Of a DNA stretch of 64,000 nt, positions 10,201-36,705 are shown piece by piece. Position 1 is the first letter of the stretch, and each line of letters opens with the position of its first letter. The DNA is taken from assembly GCA_025618425.1 (NCBI GenBank), contig CM046838.1, positions 14,408,010 to 14,472,009 of the forward strand, in the 5' to 3' direction. The notes below the pieces were generated by a model. That model made no database searches and had not been told where the DNA came from. It saw only the letters and a program-made list of their open reading frames with translations. Source of the stretch: Heliocidaris tuberculata. Lineage: Eukaryota; Echinodermata; Echinoidea; Camarodonta; Echinometridae. A program made the position numbers and the translations under genes.

Positions 10201-13021
10201 CACATCAGAGTACGGTTCAGGACATTTTAAGCATTTCAAAATTTTCTGAGCGCAGCGCGTATAGAACATAAAAACGCCGTTTTTTGCATGGTTTGTATTT
10301 CTGACACTATTCTTGACAATTTCCAACTATTTACGGTCATTCTCTACCTTCTATGATGCCACACTCGCGCGTCAAACTTTCAAATTTGTGCGCGTGTCAG
10401 TGGGCAATATAATTGTAAAAAGTGGTAAAAACACGTCTATATAAAATCCGCCATAGCTCGTCAGAATGCATGGCTACCCCCCAATTTTTTTACATTTTCT
10501 GAAAGCTTATGAGTTGTATGAGTTCATGAAAAAAAATCGCAACGTCGTCATATTTGCATATGAACTCAAAAATTCGATTTTGAAAAAAATGACGTCATAA
10601 TTTTGTATTCATTTGACAAAATTTCAGTAGTAGGTTTTCGATTTTCTTCCAAATTTTGATATGTTGTAGCTGAGACAATTCTCTACAAAATCAGTCAGCA
10701 CCATTTTTCATTTTGACAAAGGCATCAGAGTGTATTTTTGCGATTAAAGGAGGCATGTCAATTTTTCACATTTTGCGTGTATTCTCTATGGGACATGACT
10801 TTTTCTCAAATCTTGATTATGCATTCCTGTCTTCTTTGAGTTGTATCTCTGTTATTTCTGCTCGATTTTCTTCCAAATTTTAGTATGTTATAGCTGAGAC
10901 TATAAGCTTTTACCAATGTGCCCTCCAATTTTTGATCAGATGTCGGGATCATGCCCCTTTTTGAAGTACAAATTGTAATTTGAGAATCCCGTTTTTAGTG
11001 TACGTGTTATGTCTATTGCAACACTTTTGGTCTATTGGTTAAGTACTTGCCTCCCATCCCGCTGACCCAGGTTCGAATCCCGGTGGGTCCATTTTTTTGA
11101 AATTTTTTTTTCTTCTTTTTGCCTTTTATTTTACCATTTGCTTCCACTACTGTAACATATAAAATCACAAACAATGTAATAAACCTTTTTTATTTTGTGT
11201 GTTATGTCTAATTGAATGTAAAGTAGTTTGTGTACAACCCTATGCAAAATCTGATTGCCTGTCGTGTATTAAACCTATGGGTTGATATTCCACCTATAAT
11301 GCAATATGAAATTGTCTGATTTTTCTTTGACGCAAGTCTCCATCCATTGTCAACATTATCAGGAATATTATCTTGCACAAATATTATCACATCTTAGCAA
11401 TTTACCAACGGGTAGACAGGCCACCTAATTCGTCTTCAGTGATGAATTAAAGTTCATGTTGGTCTTATTTAAAAAAAAAAAAAAAAAACCTCTCTAGACC
11501 CTCCCTCATATTTTTGTTCTCAATATTTTTCTCTTCCCTCCTTCATCTCTCTTTTGATTCCCTATTCATCTGTCCCCCCCCCCCCCCATCTCTCTCTTTC
11601 TATCTCTCTTTTTTCTATCTCTCTCACTCCTATACAGATATCTTAAAAGATTTTATCAAGCCATATCAGATTGAGAAGAATAATCAGTTCCAGACAGTGG
11701 TAGCATTTGACTGTAGAGGAATGGAACCTGTTGATTATTCATTCAGGGTAAATGATTTCAAAGTACTTAGTGTATATTTTTAGAGGCATACTGGTATTGA
11801 AATAACTGGATAATCTGTTATTACAATTGTGTTTTAAGAGTTGTTTAAACTATTTGAAAACAATGTTGTTTTAGACGTGCTGTTTATGTCAGCCTGGAGA
11901 TTAAATACATGGTTGATGATTTCTCTCTCTCTCTCTCTCTCTCCCTCTCTCTCTCATATTAAAATTTACATTTTCTATATAAATCACTTTTATCTAACAC
12001 AATGAAATAAGATTATATTTTTAACAGATTATTTGATGAATTATTATTGAGTTTAATCATTAACTGATAGTAAGACTAAACCTTTATTACTATAGGAAAA
12101 TTTGATTTTTTTTTTTTCATTGGTAAATGATAAACAGGACTGGCAATAGGGAGGGTGTGGTGGATCCCGAAAAGATCAAAATGCAAAGAGAGGCTGGTGC
12201 ACAGGTTTCCAATATTGTGAGACGGACCCCCATGTAAAAAGTTAAAAGTGAAAGCCCTCATTAGGAGTACAATGTGTGTATGTCTGCAAAGTGAACAGGA
12301 TATTTTTGAAGAAACAAAATCGATGCCCCCACTCAATTTTTCGTCTCATTTTATATTATTTACAGGCGGGATTCAAGGCGGAAGGTGTGGATTCTCCATC
12401 CAAGTTTTCTGACATTGACTTGCAATCAGAGGTAAGCAAAAATGTGCTTTGAAATCCCCCCCCCTTTTCTTCGGGGGGGGGGGGGGGGTGTTAGAATTAT
12501 AGGCCCCTTCTTCACAGTTTATTGACATCTCAATTAATCCTGTTTTTAAAAAAATCATTCATTTTGATGGTTTTGATCTAAACAAGCCATAGGTAAACTA
12601 AAAGGAAGCTTGAGCTGAGTTCATGAAGAATGTATTGTTTATGCTAAATCACATACCGTCTTGTGCCAGGCAAATGGGCGTTAATCTATTATATTTTTCT
12701 TCTTCACATGACTTTTAATTTTCATTGCTAAAGTAATGATATCTCTGCTAACAATTTAGACAATACATGGACTGAAATGTAATGCATATATGTAGTTGAA
12801 GAGCCGTTGAATTTTCTGATGTCCGCGCATTCCTTTACACCCTTAAACCAAGCACATGAAGATATCTTATTATTTACCTTTGTGATGTATTTATTTCAAA
12901 GACTATTCACATTGATTCTTGTTTTTTCTTTTCTTTCGTGCAGGAATGGGCAGATTATGATGAACACAAGAATGATTCAGTAGGAATTTATGAACTAGAG
13001 AGCAAATTTATCAAAGTATGA
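7234..13021 (+). CDS. CZIB / C1orf123 (UPF0587) CXXC zinc-binding protein, seven exons
   Basis: Spliced product is 160 aa, the same length as human CZIB. Coding exons: 7234-7239, 7380-7463, 9067-9123, 9331-9412, 11638-11747, 12366-12431, 12944-13021; every junction is GT-AG and phases agree. Family blocks are visible in order: NVTNLGPDGDDFRWYMK (residues about 14-30), KCSSC (Cys33/Cys36), LKGGRGHASMVSKCKLC (Cys67/Cys70), FDCRGMEPVDY, and a C-terminal SVGIYELESKFIKV. The four cysteines of the two CXXC pairs are expected to bind one zinc ion. The family is a conserved eukaryotic beta-rich protein of poorly defined cellular role. The gene is intact, with no frameshift. The first exon codes for only two residues (Met-Val), so the start depends on splicing evidence and on agreement with the family N-terminus. 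Confidence 0.93.
7380..7463 (+). CDS. CZIB exon 2
   Basis: 28 codons from acceptor TTTTCAG to donor GTAAGTA; codes RIGLQIKGNLENVTNL to FRWYMK. Confidence 0.9.
8035..8135. repeat. Dispersed repeat copy in CZIB intron 2
   Basis: Matches the reverse complement of the first ~115 bases of the window. The rest of intron 2 (7464-9066) shows no recognisable feature. Confidence 0.6.
9067..9123 (+). CDS. CZIB exon 3
   Basis: 19 codons between CTTGCAG and GTAAGTA; carries the first CXXC pair (KCSSC). Confidence 0.9.
9331..9412 (+). CDS. CZIB exon 4
   Basis: 27 codons plus one base (phase 1) between TCTCCAG and GTAAGCT; carries the second CXXC pair (KCKLC). Confidence 0.9.
9801..11426. mobile_element. 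Inverted-repeat element with terminal hairpin, inside CZIB intron 4
   Basis: The left end AGGTGGTCTGTC (9801-9812) is immediately followed by its own perfect inverse (9817-9828), making a 12-bp-stem hairpin with a 4-nt loop. The right end at 11415-11426, GACAGGCCACCT, is the inverse of the left end with one mismatch. Between them lie about 1.6 kb of non-coding sequence with scattered direct repeats (CCAAATTTT, GTATGTT-TAGCTGAGAC twice) and a tRNA-like block near 11030-11093. No transposase ORF is seen, so it would be non-autonomous. Confidence 0.55.
11028..11093 (+). repeat. tRNA-like sequence (not a full tRNA)
   Basis: It has a B-box-like GGTTCGAATCCC with a T-arm (one mismatch) and an A-box-like TTGGTCTATTGGTTAAG. 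The 3' arm TGGGTCC has no matching 5' acceptor arm at the right distance, so a working tRNA is unlikely; a tRNA-derived relic within the surrounding element is more plausible. Confidence 0.4.
11638..11747 (+). CDS. CZIB exon 5
   Basis: 110 nt between TATACAG and GTAAATG, continuing phase 1; codes DILKDFIKPYQ to EPVDYSFR. Confidence 0.9.
12366..12431 (+). CDS. CZIB exon 6
   Basis: 22 codons between TTTACAG and GTAAGCA; codes AGFKAEGVDSPSKFSDIDL plus QSE. Confidence 0.9.
12944..13021 (+). CDS. CZIB exon 7 and stop
   Basis: 25 codons plus TGA after acceptor GTGCAG; codes EWADYDEHKNDSVGIYELES plus KFIKV. Confidence 0.9.
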   Translation, partial: EWADYDEHKNDSVGIYELESKFIKV

Positions 13022-13571
13022 TGATCACTTTCATGCTGAATGGAAAAGACAGGATTGAATCAAGGCTTCCATTGTCCGTATTTGACTTCAGAGTATGGCT
13101 GCTACATTCTGTCAGTGAAGTTCATCATATTGTCAGGTTTAGGCATATCGGTATGTCATACATGTATGTCAGACCTTAGAGATTATGCCAGAAAACTGCA
13201 ATGCACCTGTACTTATTGAATGAAGCAGTCCGATGATCAAATGTAAGGTGTATAATCTAGTTCCAGCTTCACAACGTCTTTTCCTTCGCCCTCATGACTC
13301 TGCAAGTGACCTCCGTTACATGATCTGAGTGTGGCTGTCCACAAAATGTTATTGACAAACCTTGCTATCATTACAGTGCAGACATTTTCAAGGAATTCAT
13401 ACATAGTAACTTTTTGTTAACTCTCTGTGTCAACAGCATCTGCTAAAAAAATAGTGCCCGAATCAGTTCACAAGTACATTTACTTGGCATATGTGTAAGG
13501 GGGCTTTGCACCTGGCTGGGTAAATGGAAAGCCATGTCTTGTATGTGGTTTAGCTGGTATATAGATGGTAG

Positions 13572-13577
13572 AATAAA
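13572..13577 (+). terminator. Candidate CZIB polyadenylation signal
   Basis: AATAAA about 550 nt after the CZIB stop codon. It is the first canonical hexamer I see downstream; cDNA is needed to confirm use. Confidence 0.3.
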
Positions 13578-14767
13578 CTTTGCATTTTGTCCAAAGCATC
13601 AGAGTACATACATGTAATATTGACCTGGAAGGCACACAACCTCAAAATCTTGTATCTTTTGTGAAATACATATACATGTACATGTACATCAGTGTACATT
13701 GTAATAATGTCCATTGTAAATCTGGAATAGGGATTTCAGTTTTAATTTTCTGATAATACAATTTTTTCGTTTTTTAGCTTTAAACATTTGATCATGTTTG
13801 ATAATTAAATCTCCCTGATTAATTATGTTTGGGAAGCAAAATTGTATTAATGGTCAGTAAATAATTACATGTACTATGACAATCTATGACAAATAGCACT
13901 CGGGAAAGTTGAGTAGCAATTGTGTAGTTGTGTAGTCTGAACATTTACTGACAGGTTTAAATTCAAATTAAATTTTAAATACTTGACATGTGTATTTTAC
14001 ATAAGATAAAAAAAGGAAGCTATTAAAGGGACCAAAAAGTCGCCAATCATGGTGTTTTGGAGCTTGGCCCGGCTCGGGTAATATTCAGGAATCTCTGTAC
14101 ATCTTCGGTAACGAGCACGAATTGTGTGTATTTCCATATCATATGCAGCACGCATTCCACCGAAGAAGGACGAACTGAGCAACCCAACTGACAAACTACC
14201 CCACCCTCGATGGCAATTTTGTTCGCTGCTCCAAGATTGTTGTTATGCACGGCCTTGCAGTAGGGGCAAGCGAATGAAACTGAACTTACATGGATATAGA
14301 GCAGTGGCTTCCTTTTAAAAGAAAATGAACTTTGTTTGTGGCAACTTTCATGTAACATTTGGTTTCTCTGGAATGGCAGCACTTCTTTTACCAGCATTAG
14401 AAATCTGTTTTTTGGGGCGGTTTAGAAGATGACGGCATTTATAGACAATTACCATTTTTCCATGTAAGTGCTGTAGTCTGGTTCAACCGCCCACATTCTC
14501 TTTATTTTGGACAAAGAAAAGCTTGTTACTCTTCATTTAGTGGAAACCGGACTCAAGAATCATGAAGTTTGATATCATGGAAGCACGGCACACTGTTTTT
14601 ATTGGTGTAAAAATTAACACTGAAAAAAGAAATTGTACTCCCAAACTTGCGTAATGAATTCTCAGTTGTGATGCGCGTTTGTAAACTTAATTCACTGTAA
14701 AGGTTACTTGTGTACTATGACCTGTACAACTCACAGCTGTACACTGGAAAAAAAGTCGACCTGTTTA

Positions 14768-14950
14768 TACAGTGGAACCTCTAACTCCTTGGGACCAAGG
14801 ATATTACCTTCTACATGTATTGAAATCTTGTTATATAAAGGCTTAGAAAAAACAAATGAAAACAAAAAGCTGGGACCAGCAAAGTAACCTTGTTACAATG
14901 AGTTTTTGGGTAACAAATTTTCTTTATGAAGAGGTTTCAGAGTTACTGTA
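14768..14950 (+). mobile_element. pogo/Tigger-like MITE, copy 1
   Basis: Begins TACAGTGGAACCTC and ends TTACTGTA, with TA at both outer edges as for Tc1/mariner-superfamily targets. Diverged from copy 2. Confidence 0.6.
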
Positions 14951-15026
14951 ATTATTTCATTCTTATACACATCTGCTTTGTTATGTGATAACCCATTTGA
15001 ATAATTTGTTACAATTTCCTAATATA

Positions 15027-15204
15027 TACAGTGGAACCTCGTTATAACAAACTCCTTGAGACCAAGGAAATTACCTCTTTGTATCGAAACCTTGTTATAT
15101 CAGGGCTAAAAACAATAGAATACAAAGAAGTAGGATCAGAAAAGTTACCTTGTTATAACGGGACTTTGTTACAACAGTGTTCTTTATAATGAAAGTCCAC
15201 AGTA
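15027..15204 (+). mobile_element. pogo/Tigger-like MITE, copy 2
   Basis: About 178 bp. Begins TACAGTGGAACCTCGTTATA, with internal ACCAAGGAAATTACCTC and CCTTGTTATAACGGGACTTT, and ends CCACAGTA. The CAGTGGAACCTCG-type terminus resembles pogo/Tigger elements. Confidence 0.65.
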
Positions 15205-15452
15205 TTGTTTGTGATTAACCTCCGATTCTGATATTGATTTGCCTTCTTGATTCATCACTTGTTATTTTGTTACTTTTAAAGATTTATTTATTCAACGATG
15301 GAAATAAAATGTTTATTTTTTAATATTAAAATGTGACATTACATAAAGAACATTAAAATACATAGTGTATATTTTTACCGTCTCTGTTCAATAAAAATTG
15401 AAATGCTTGTTTGAAGCACCTATGATATTTAGCATTTCCAAGGACATGATAT

Positions 15453-15560
15453 AATAATAATAATAATAATAATAACGGTTGCTTATAAAGCGCTTTACAA
15501 GAATATACCAAAGCGCTTACATTATCATTACCCCGGTCACTGGATTCAAGTATACCATCC
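15453..15560 (-). mobile_element. SINE 3' fragment joined to an ATT microsatellite
   Basis: Read on the minus strand, TCCAGTGACCGGGGTAAT and an AAAGCGCTTT block are followed by an ATT tail (15453-15474 on the plus strand). It matches the 3' part of the SINE at 48473-48777. Confidence 0.6.
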
Positions 15561-15788
15561 CGCACATCACATGACATTAGTTTAAAAGTAGTTCAGTTAA
15601 TACATGTATTTGTAATGTGTACTTTCCATTTATCTGTGGCCCCCAAAATTGTGTACCGATAAAACACGTTTTCACCAAAGTAGTGAATTAAACTTGGCCA
15701 ATGGTGGACTAAAACTTAAAACCTGGGAAATGTTAAGGACTTGTTATTTATGTGCATGGATATGCACCAAGGTGTCCTGATGGTTTAA

Positions 15789-15958
15789 TACAGTGAAACC
15801 TTGTTAACTCTCGTTATAACAATGTGATTTTGCCAATCCCACTTCTTTGTATTCCAATTTTTTTTTATTTTTTTTTTAGCCCTGATACAACAAGGTTTTG
15901 ATATAGAGAGGTAATTTCCTTGGTCCCAAGGAGTTTGTTATAACGAGTTTCCACTGTA
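15789..15958 (-). mobile_element. pogo/Tigger-like MITE, copy 3 (inverted)
   Basis: Reverse-complement copy of the 15027-15204 element, bounded by TACAGTG and CACTGTA, with a T-rich insertion near 15860. Three copies of one family lie within 1.2 kb. Confidence 0.6.
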
Positions 15959-15999
15959 TGTATATATTTTGAAGAAATCACAAGAAAAAACACAGCTTA

Positions 16000-18286
16000 A
16001 AACTAGTCTAATTTAAAAAAAAAACGAAGACACATAACATTTCATATTAATAAGTTTTATTTTCTTTCTGAAAGAAATACATGTGCATGTATACATGTTT
16101 GTGCAGTTTGAATATAAATTCAGTTTAAAGCACATGAACTGTTTGAAGACCTATGTTTAATGGTGTAGTGCTTTGTACTTAATAACTGAAAAGCTAACGA
16201 ACCAGTCCATTGGAATCCCCACTTAACAACCCTCGGGGAACAGGGTTAAATCTTATATAGAAAAAAGTTTTGGGTGCATCTCAGGTATTTGTGAGGTGTG
16301 CTATGATTAAGAAAGGTACAGGCACGTGCCCACAGGCAAAATCCACAGTTTGAATATGTGCATCTAATTTTTTGACATGGGTATGGGAGGGGGAAAGGGA
16401 GGGCTCATCAAACAGCAAATACATCACGTTAATTCATAACATTGTGTACAATCATTGAGGGTTGCATAGCCACAAGCTCTTCGGGTCTTGACAGTAATTT
16501 TCACCTTTACAAGGCCATGTGTGACAAACTCATACATACAATGCAATATTTTCCCCCTATTTCATAATTTCTGTTTAGAAATGAATACACACATTCAACA
16601 TTTCTTGCATATCCTCAAAAACAAAGCAAAACAACACAAAAATAAGACTCAATAAATAAATGAACTGAAATGTACATTATGTACATAAAGACAGAAAAGG
16701 CCTTCCCAAGCATAGGGTACACTTCCTTTCAACTGATACAAAGTGCATACTGATATATGAGCTGTAATCACAATTCCAGAGTAGAGAAAGTACACTCCTT
16801 TCTGAAGAAATTTTTTTATCTGAGCATTATTTTCTATACTTGTTCACAAAATGTTATATCCGACTAAAAGAAAATGACAAATATTATTATCAGCAGCCAA
16901 AATCTGCAAAGTCCACATTTCGGGAATGAATGGTCAGAAAAAGAATTTGTCACATGTACTAGTAGGCCTACTTATAGTGGGAATTTTGTCACGTAATAAA
17001 GATTAGCATATTAGCCATGAAAAGTAAACAGAGGACAATTATGTGAAAGACTGTAGAACACTACCCCCCCCCCCCCCCCCCCCCCCCCCCCACCTTCACT
17101 TCCTTTGCTCAGTATGGAAGCCCAAAAAGATATCATTTCACAGACATGACTACATTTACATATCCCAATCAAGAGAAATCTTGCTCTGGATATGTGCACA
17201 GCAAAGATAGAGAATAATACATTTTGTGAGCCAAAGAAAAAAAAAGGAATTGCAGAACATTAGAAGAAAAAAAAAAAAATAAAATAAGAAGGGCAGAGCT
17301 TCCACTGCTCTTTATTCATCAACATCATAAACATGTAAAATAACTACAGCAAACATGGAGTTTTAGCCTTGTGCACAGGTTTACAGTTACAAGCAATTTC
17401 TAACATCTGACTGCTTCAGTGATTTCCAAAAACAATTAGTTTTGTGAGTGCAGTAAAGGTGCTACATTCAGCCGCAAATTTCTCTTCCCATTAAGAAGAT
17501 ATTTCTGATATCTTTTTTAACGATTCAAAGGCATACTGTAGTTACATTCTGGCCAGTTTTGCAAAACCCACACGGCATTTATGAGTATATACACGTACAT
17601 GTATACAGTGACACAATATCGTAGTCGTGTGAAATGTTTATATTGAACAAAGGGAAGAGTGTTAGATTGACATTTACATGCAAATTTTGTACATGTCGCA
17701 TTACACTAAGGGAACAACGTATTGTCAATGAGCGCTATCCCCTTATTACACTGATGTAGAGGTAGAAATCATACCGTCAGTCAAATTTATAATTTTTGTT
17801 ACAATACCTATTCGAACATCATTTGAACTCAGATTTTCTAGCAATGCAGAATACATGCACATCAATGCACAATGCATTAAAAGGAAGGCCTTTGTCCACT
17901 GACAATGTTATAAAATGCATCTGATTTGTCTTATGATACATCATTTCCTAAAAGGAAGTACTATTTCTAAAGAATAAAGAACTGAATAAAGTGCAAATTG
18001 CTGATCACATCAGATTGGCTGATACATTTCACTAGTTTAAGACCTTTATTATCACATTTTAAACTTTGAATTGTGGAAAGTGACCTAAATTTTCATATTC
18101 AACCTGTGTGATTTCATTCATCTGATACCACCTACCAAGTGAAACTCAATTTTCCCCATTTCATTTTGTATTACGGTCGTAAAGGCATAGGTATTCACAG
18201 AAATTTTTTAGTTTTCTATCATGGTTCGGGATTTTGTCCTCTGAATTCAGCAAATGTTTATTTCATTTCCAAAGGCTACATCAAAT
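16000..18286. other. Intergenic / RAD17 3' flank, no gene seen
   Basis: Lies 3' of both convergent genes. It contains a run of about 28 C (17064-17091) and otherwise AT-rich unique sequence. Part is probably RAD17 3' UTR; no clear poly(A) signal stands out because TTTATT is frequent. Confidence 0.4.
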
Positions 18287-32900
<14,614 letters not shown>

Positions 32901-32991
32901 GGTCACACTCACTCAGTCTGCAGACATGGCAGAGTTGGAGCCTCAGATAGACTGCGCACCCCACAAATAAGCGCAATGCGACGTGTTCAAT

Positions 32992-32999
32992 GCGCCAAA
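32992..32999 (-). promoter_or_regulatory. E2F-like site upstream of RAD17
   Basis: On the minus strand this reads TTTGGCGC, an exact match to the E2F consensus TTTSSCGC, 92-99 bp before the putative start codon. Many replication and checkpoint genes are E2F targets. Function is inferred from the match and position only. Confidence 0.4.
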
Positions 33000-33040
33000 T
33001 TTCTGCTGTGACTAAGCAACAAAAATATCATTTTATGTTA

Positions 33041-34691
33041 GACCAAAAATTCTGTCTCTCGTTCATTAGCCTCTTATTATTTTGACAGGGTCGGCTATTC
33101 ACTTAGAGACAGAAACACTCCTATCACTCTGCTGTGCAAACTGTCTACATGCCGACGTGTAGCCTGTATGTAGTTGGAAAAGTGCTTGTATTTCTATTTT
33201 ATAACTGTTGTCGGCAATCTACAGAAATGTGAATGGATCTGAAAAACTGTTTCACGAAGACATGATAAATGACAACTCAATGATATTGATACTCATCGGC
33301 AAAAAAACATAGTCTATATCACAGTCCATTGGAATTATCGTCAATTTAATACCCAAACAGATTTTGAGGCTCAGTTTTTCCCAAACTATTCCAAAATGTA
33401 AAAAATGGCAGTGAAGATGAATGCTGGTGATACAAACATCCCGTTTACATAAAAAGATGTGTTACTTATGGCATCTTATAATTTATAAAATTGAGAAAAC
33501 TCGAGGCTTTTGCGATGTACGAATCTAGATTTGTAGGTAAGAGGATACCGTAATTGACTAATTACGGAAAGAAGATCTAAATCGTGTTCACTTTAGAGAA
33601 AATCGTTAAATTAAGATATTTTATAGCCTAATTTTTAATATTTATTCATTAAAAGATACATATAATATCATTCATATTAAAGCATTGCATGAAAATGGAA
33701 AAAATAGCAAAAATACATACATGATAAATTGTCGTTCACATGGGTCTGTATATACAGACTGTTCCGTTTTCGACGCTGATTCTATGGTAGACGGATTCTA
33801 TGGTAGACGGATGTGCGTATTTTAAATATTAATCTTATTTACTTGTTAGGGGGTCAAGAAGCCATAAGAACATATTGTCCGTCTGTACAATAGTATAATA
33901 CGAACATTAGTAATACTATTTGATAAAGGAATGATAAAGGATAGTGCTTGGAGATCAGCAAATAAATTTTCTCTTAATTTACATTTCTTATTTTTTTCGC
34001 AGACTAACTAAAAGCTGGCTTGTGATGGCGTTCTAAAAAGATATGACAGGTTTGGAGTACGACAAGTCACTTGTCAGCGAAATTGTCGCTGGTCTTGGCA
34101 AAGACGGCTTTGTGAAACAGTTAGCGGACAAGTTGAGTGACAGTGTCAAGATGTCGCCGATCTTGTCGTTATGACGGTTTGATGAAACGACCCCCAGGTT
34201 CGAAACTTAGTCACGTCTTTTGGATGGTGACGTTAAAGGTCGGTCCCCAGACGTAAATAATCATATATCTGATTGATACACGTCTGTAAAAACCCAATTA
34301 CACACATACACACACATCATCTTCATTCCAGCGCATGCAGAGAAAACGGCTGCAAGATTTTCAAACGGAGAATAACTTTGACCCTAAATTACCTGAAAAA
34401 GGAGCATTACAAGGAATAAAACAGTCAAATTGGTAAGTGAACAGATTCGTGAATGTATAGAGCCTAGGCCTAATCTATTCAATTTATAAAAATATATAAA
34501 AAAATAAAAATAGATGTACATGTACAAGCATTTTTACAACTACATGTAGTCTACATACCAGCTATTCGTCGGCAGTAGACAGTTTGCACAGAAAAGAGTG
34601 ATAGGAGCGTTTCTGTCTCTAACTGTTAAGTGAATAGTTGATCCTGTCAAAATAATAAGAGGCTAATGACTGAGAGACAGAATTTTTGGTC
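33041..34691. mobile_element. 1.65-kb inverted-repeat DNA transposon upstream of RAD17
   Basis: Terminal inverted repeats of about 130 bp: the left starts GACCAAAAATTCTGTCTCTC and the right ends GAGACAGAATTTTTGGTC, with TA immediately outside both ends (possible TA duplication). Both arms continue with TCATTAGCCTCTTATTATTT and a block around ACTCCTATCACTCT or its variant. No long ORF inside, so non-autonomous. Partial relatives lie at 780-1176 and around the DIRS insertion. Its left end is 42 bp from the E2F-like site of RAD17. Confidence 0.75.
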
Positions 34692-36300
34692 TACATCACA
34701 CCACGTATAGTGGTCATACTGACCACTACGCGGGACGAATGCAAAAATACTAGTCATTTTCTATCGCATGTACTTAAGGTATGGGAGGAAAAGTAAGATA
34801 AATATTTAAAATACTTCCTTTCAAATTCAGCGCTTTAAAATCTCTTTCCTACCTTAAATGGCCGTTAGGAAAAACTTCTGATATTTCCAGCAAAATCCAA
34901 AGTCAAAATCATGTCCAAAACCTAAGAAATCCCCGCCAATTTTTTTTGCGATCGCATGTTGTTTTCATGGTGCCGATGTTTTTAGACTAAATCGGCCAAT
35001 AAAATTTTGTCCACAACGAAACTCGGTATCGCGTGCACATCGATCTCTACGATCGCACACACGGAAAATCGGGACTTACGTGTGCGCGATAGGAACCGAA
35101 CTTTAACGACCGAATTTTTTAGCGGAGATGTCAGCGCTCGCGGCGATCAGGAAATGTACATCATGACTTGCGATACCCCGTTTCGCCAGAAGTGACAGTA
35201 AATTACAGATTTCATTTTCGGAATTATCTTTTCCAACATCGGTGAGTTGAATTTATGTATTTCATGAATATGTTGGTGTCGTTTCTTGTAAATTAAATGC
35301 CGATTATGAGTGAATGTTGGTGACTTTTGTGCAGTGGTGTTTTTGAAAGTGTCGAGGTGGATGACTGCCTAGAGTCTACACACGAAGTATAGTAATGTCG
35401 CTATGAGTGGTCTACATATACGTTTGCCAAAAAGAATGAGTAATTTCCCTGTATTTTGTGATTAGAGGTCTATTATTTTATTAGGTCTATCATAATAAGT
35501 TAGACCTATTTTGGAAATCTGAATGAAATTTTCATCAGTCAACTTCAAAATCAAGATTTGCATTCATTTATTATGTGTGCGTAGCTTTAAGTTTAGGACC
35601 TTTTCATTTTGTAAACAATATAGATCTAGATCTAGAGAGGTCTATTTGACAGGGCATCGTCTTGAAAATTAGTGTTTACTGTTATTGACATTCGTCCGTC
35701 ATAATTTTCTCAGCGATCTAGAATTCTAACTCTAGATCTAAGTAACTTCAGAATATGTTGAACCAAGATATTTAAAGAAATTCGCATAAACCCCTGAATA
35801 AAATTACTTTTTAGCGGCTGGAAACAAAGTGCGTAGCTTTAGGTCCCCCCATCATACAATGATACATATTGCTTAATATTACCCATTTCATTAAGGTAGT
35901 TTCCGGTCATTCATTGATTTGCATAGAATAGGCTATTTGCTTTGTTTTTAAAATATTATTAGTACCGGTACCGGTACAAGCATCACGGATGAACAAGTGG
36001 TCTCCTTTAGGCTTAGATAGATTAACATACGGTACCTTTATCAGTTGGAGAAAGCGGTCATTTCAAAGTATTCACGCAATACTGTCTTGCTCTTCTGAGG
36101 TCCGAGGAATAAACAAATTCAAAGTTGACGCCACTCTGACAATCTCGCGGATATTTAAAATGTTCAAATTCCGGATTCTGGCTATCGCGCTATATAGACT
36201 ATATATAACAAACTAGCTCGTGCGCTGCGCTTATTATGATGTAGGGTATACCAAAGACTTTTAATAGTATCAAGACAGATTACTCTCACCTACTTCCGTA
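34692..36300. other. No gene recognised
   Basis: AT-rich sequence with short ORFs lacking recognisable domains and mostly lacking ATG starts or splice partners. Nothing further supported. Confidence 0.4.
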
Positions 36301-36670
36301 GTACATTTGGCAGGCGTAAATTGCTGTGTTAAAAAGACTCCGGGGAAATACGTTCGCCATAGGTATAACACGTGAAAAGATGTCACATTTTTTTCTTGAT
36401 ATTTCATATCTTACTCAATCTTTTTTAAGTCTGATTTTTACACGAGAGAAAGGATGGATAGTTAAAAAACATTTCGTGAACCTTTATTGTCAATAAATGT
36501 CACATGAATCCCCGGGATCATGCCTGCTTTTTGACACAGTCATCTGCCATAGGGTTAACACGTGAAAACAGGATTAAGAATGATATAGGCTTAGGAAGAT
36601 TTTCAGGATTGGAGGGGCTCAATCATTTGTTTTTGACCCGCCGTTTGAAGATTCCCCCCCCCCCCCCCCG

Positions 36671-36705
<35 letters not shown>

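Noticed and set aside
11028..11093. Functional tRNA gene
   Set aside because: Good B box and T arm, but no matching acceptor stem and a mismatch in the T stem.
14047..14397. 116-aa minus-strand ORF as a gene
   Set aside because: No ATG-supported domain, no splice partners and no recognisable motif; overlapping ORFs on both strands have similar length.
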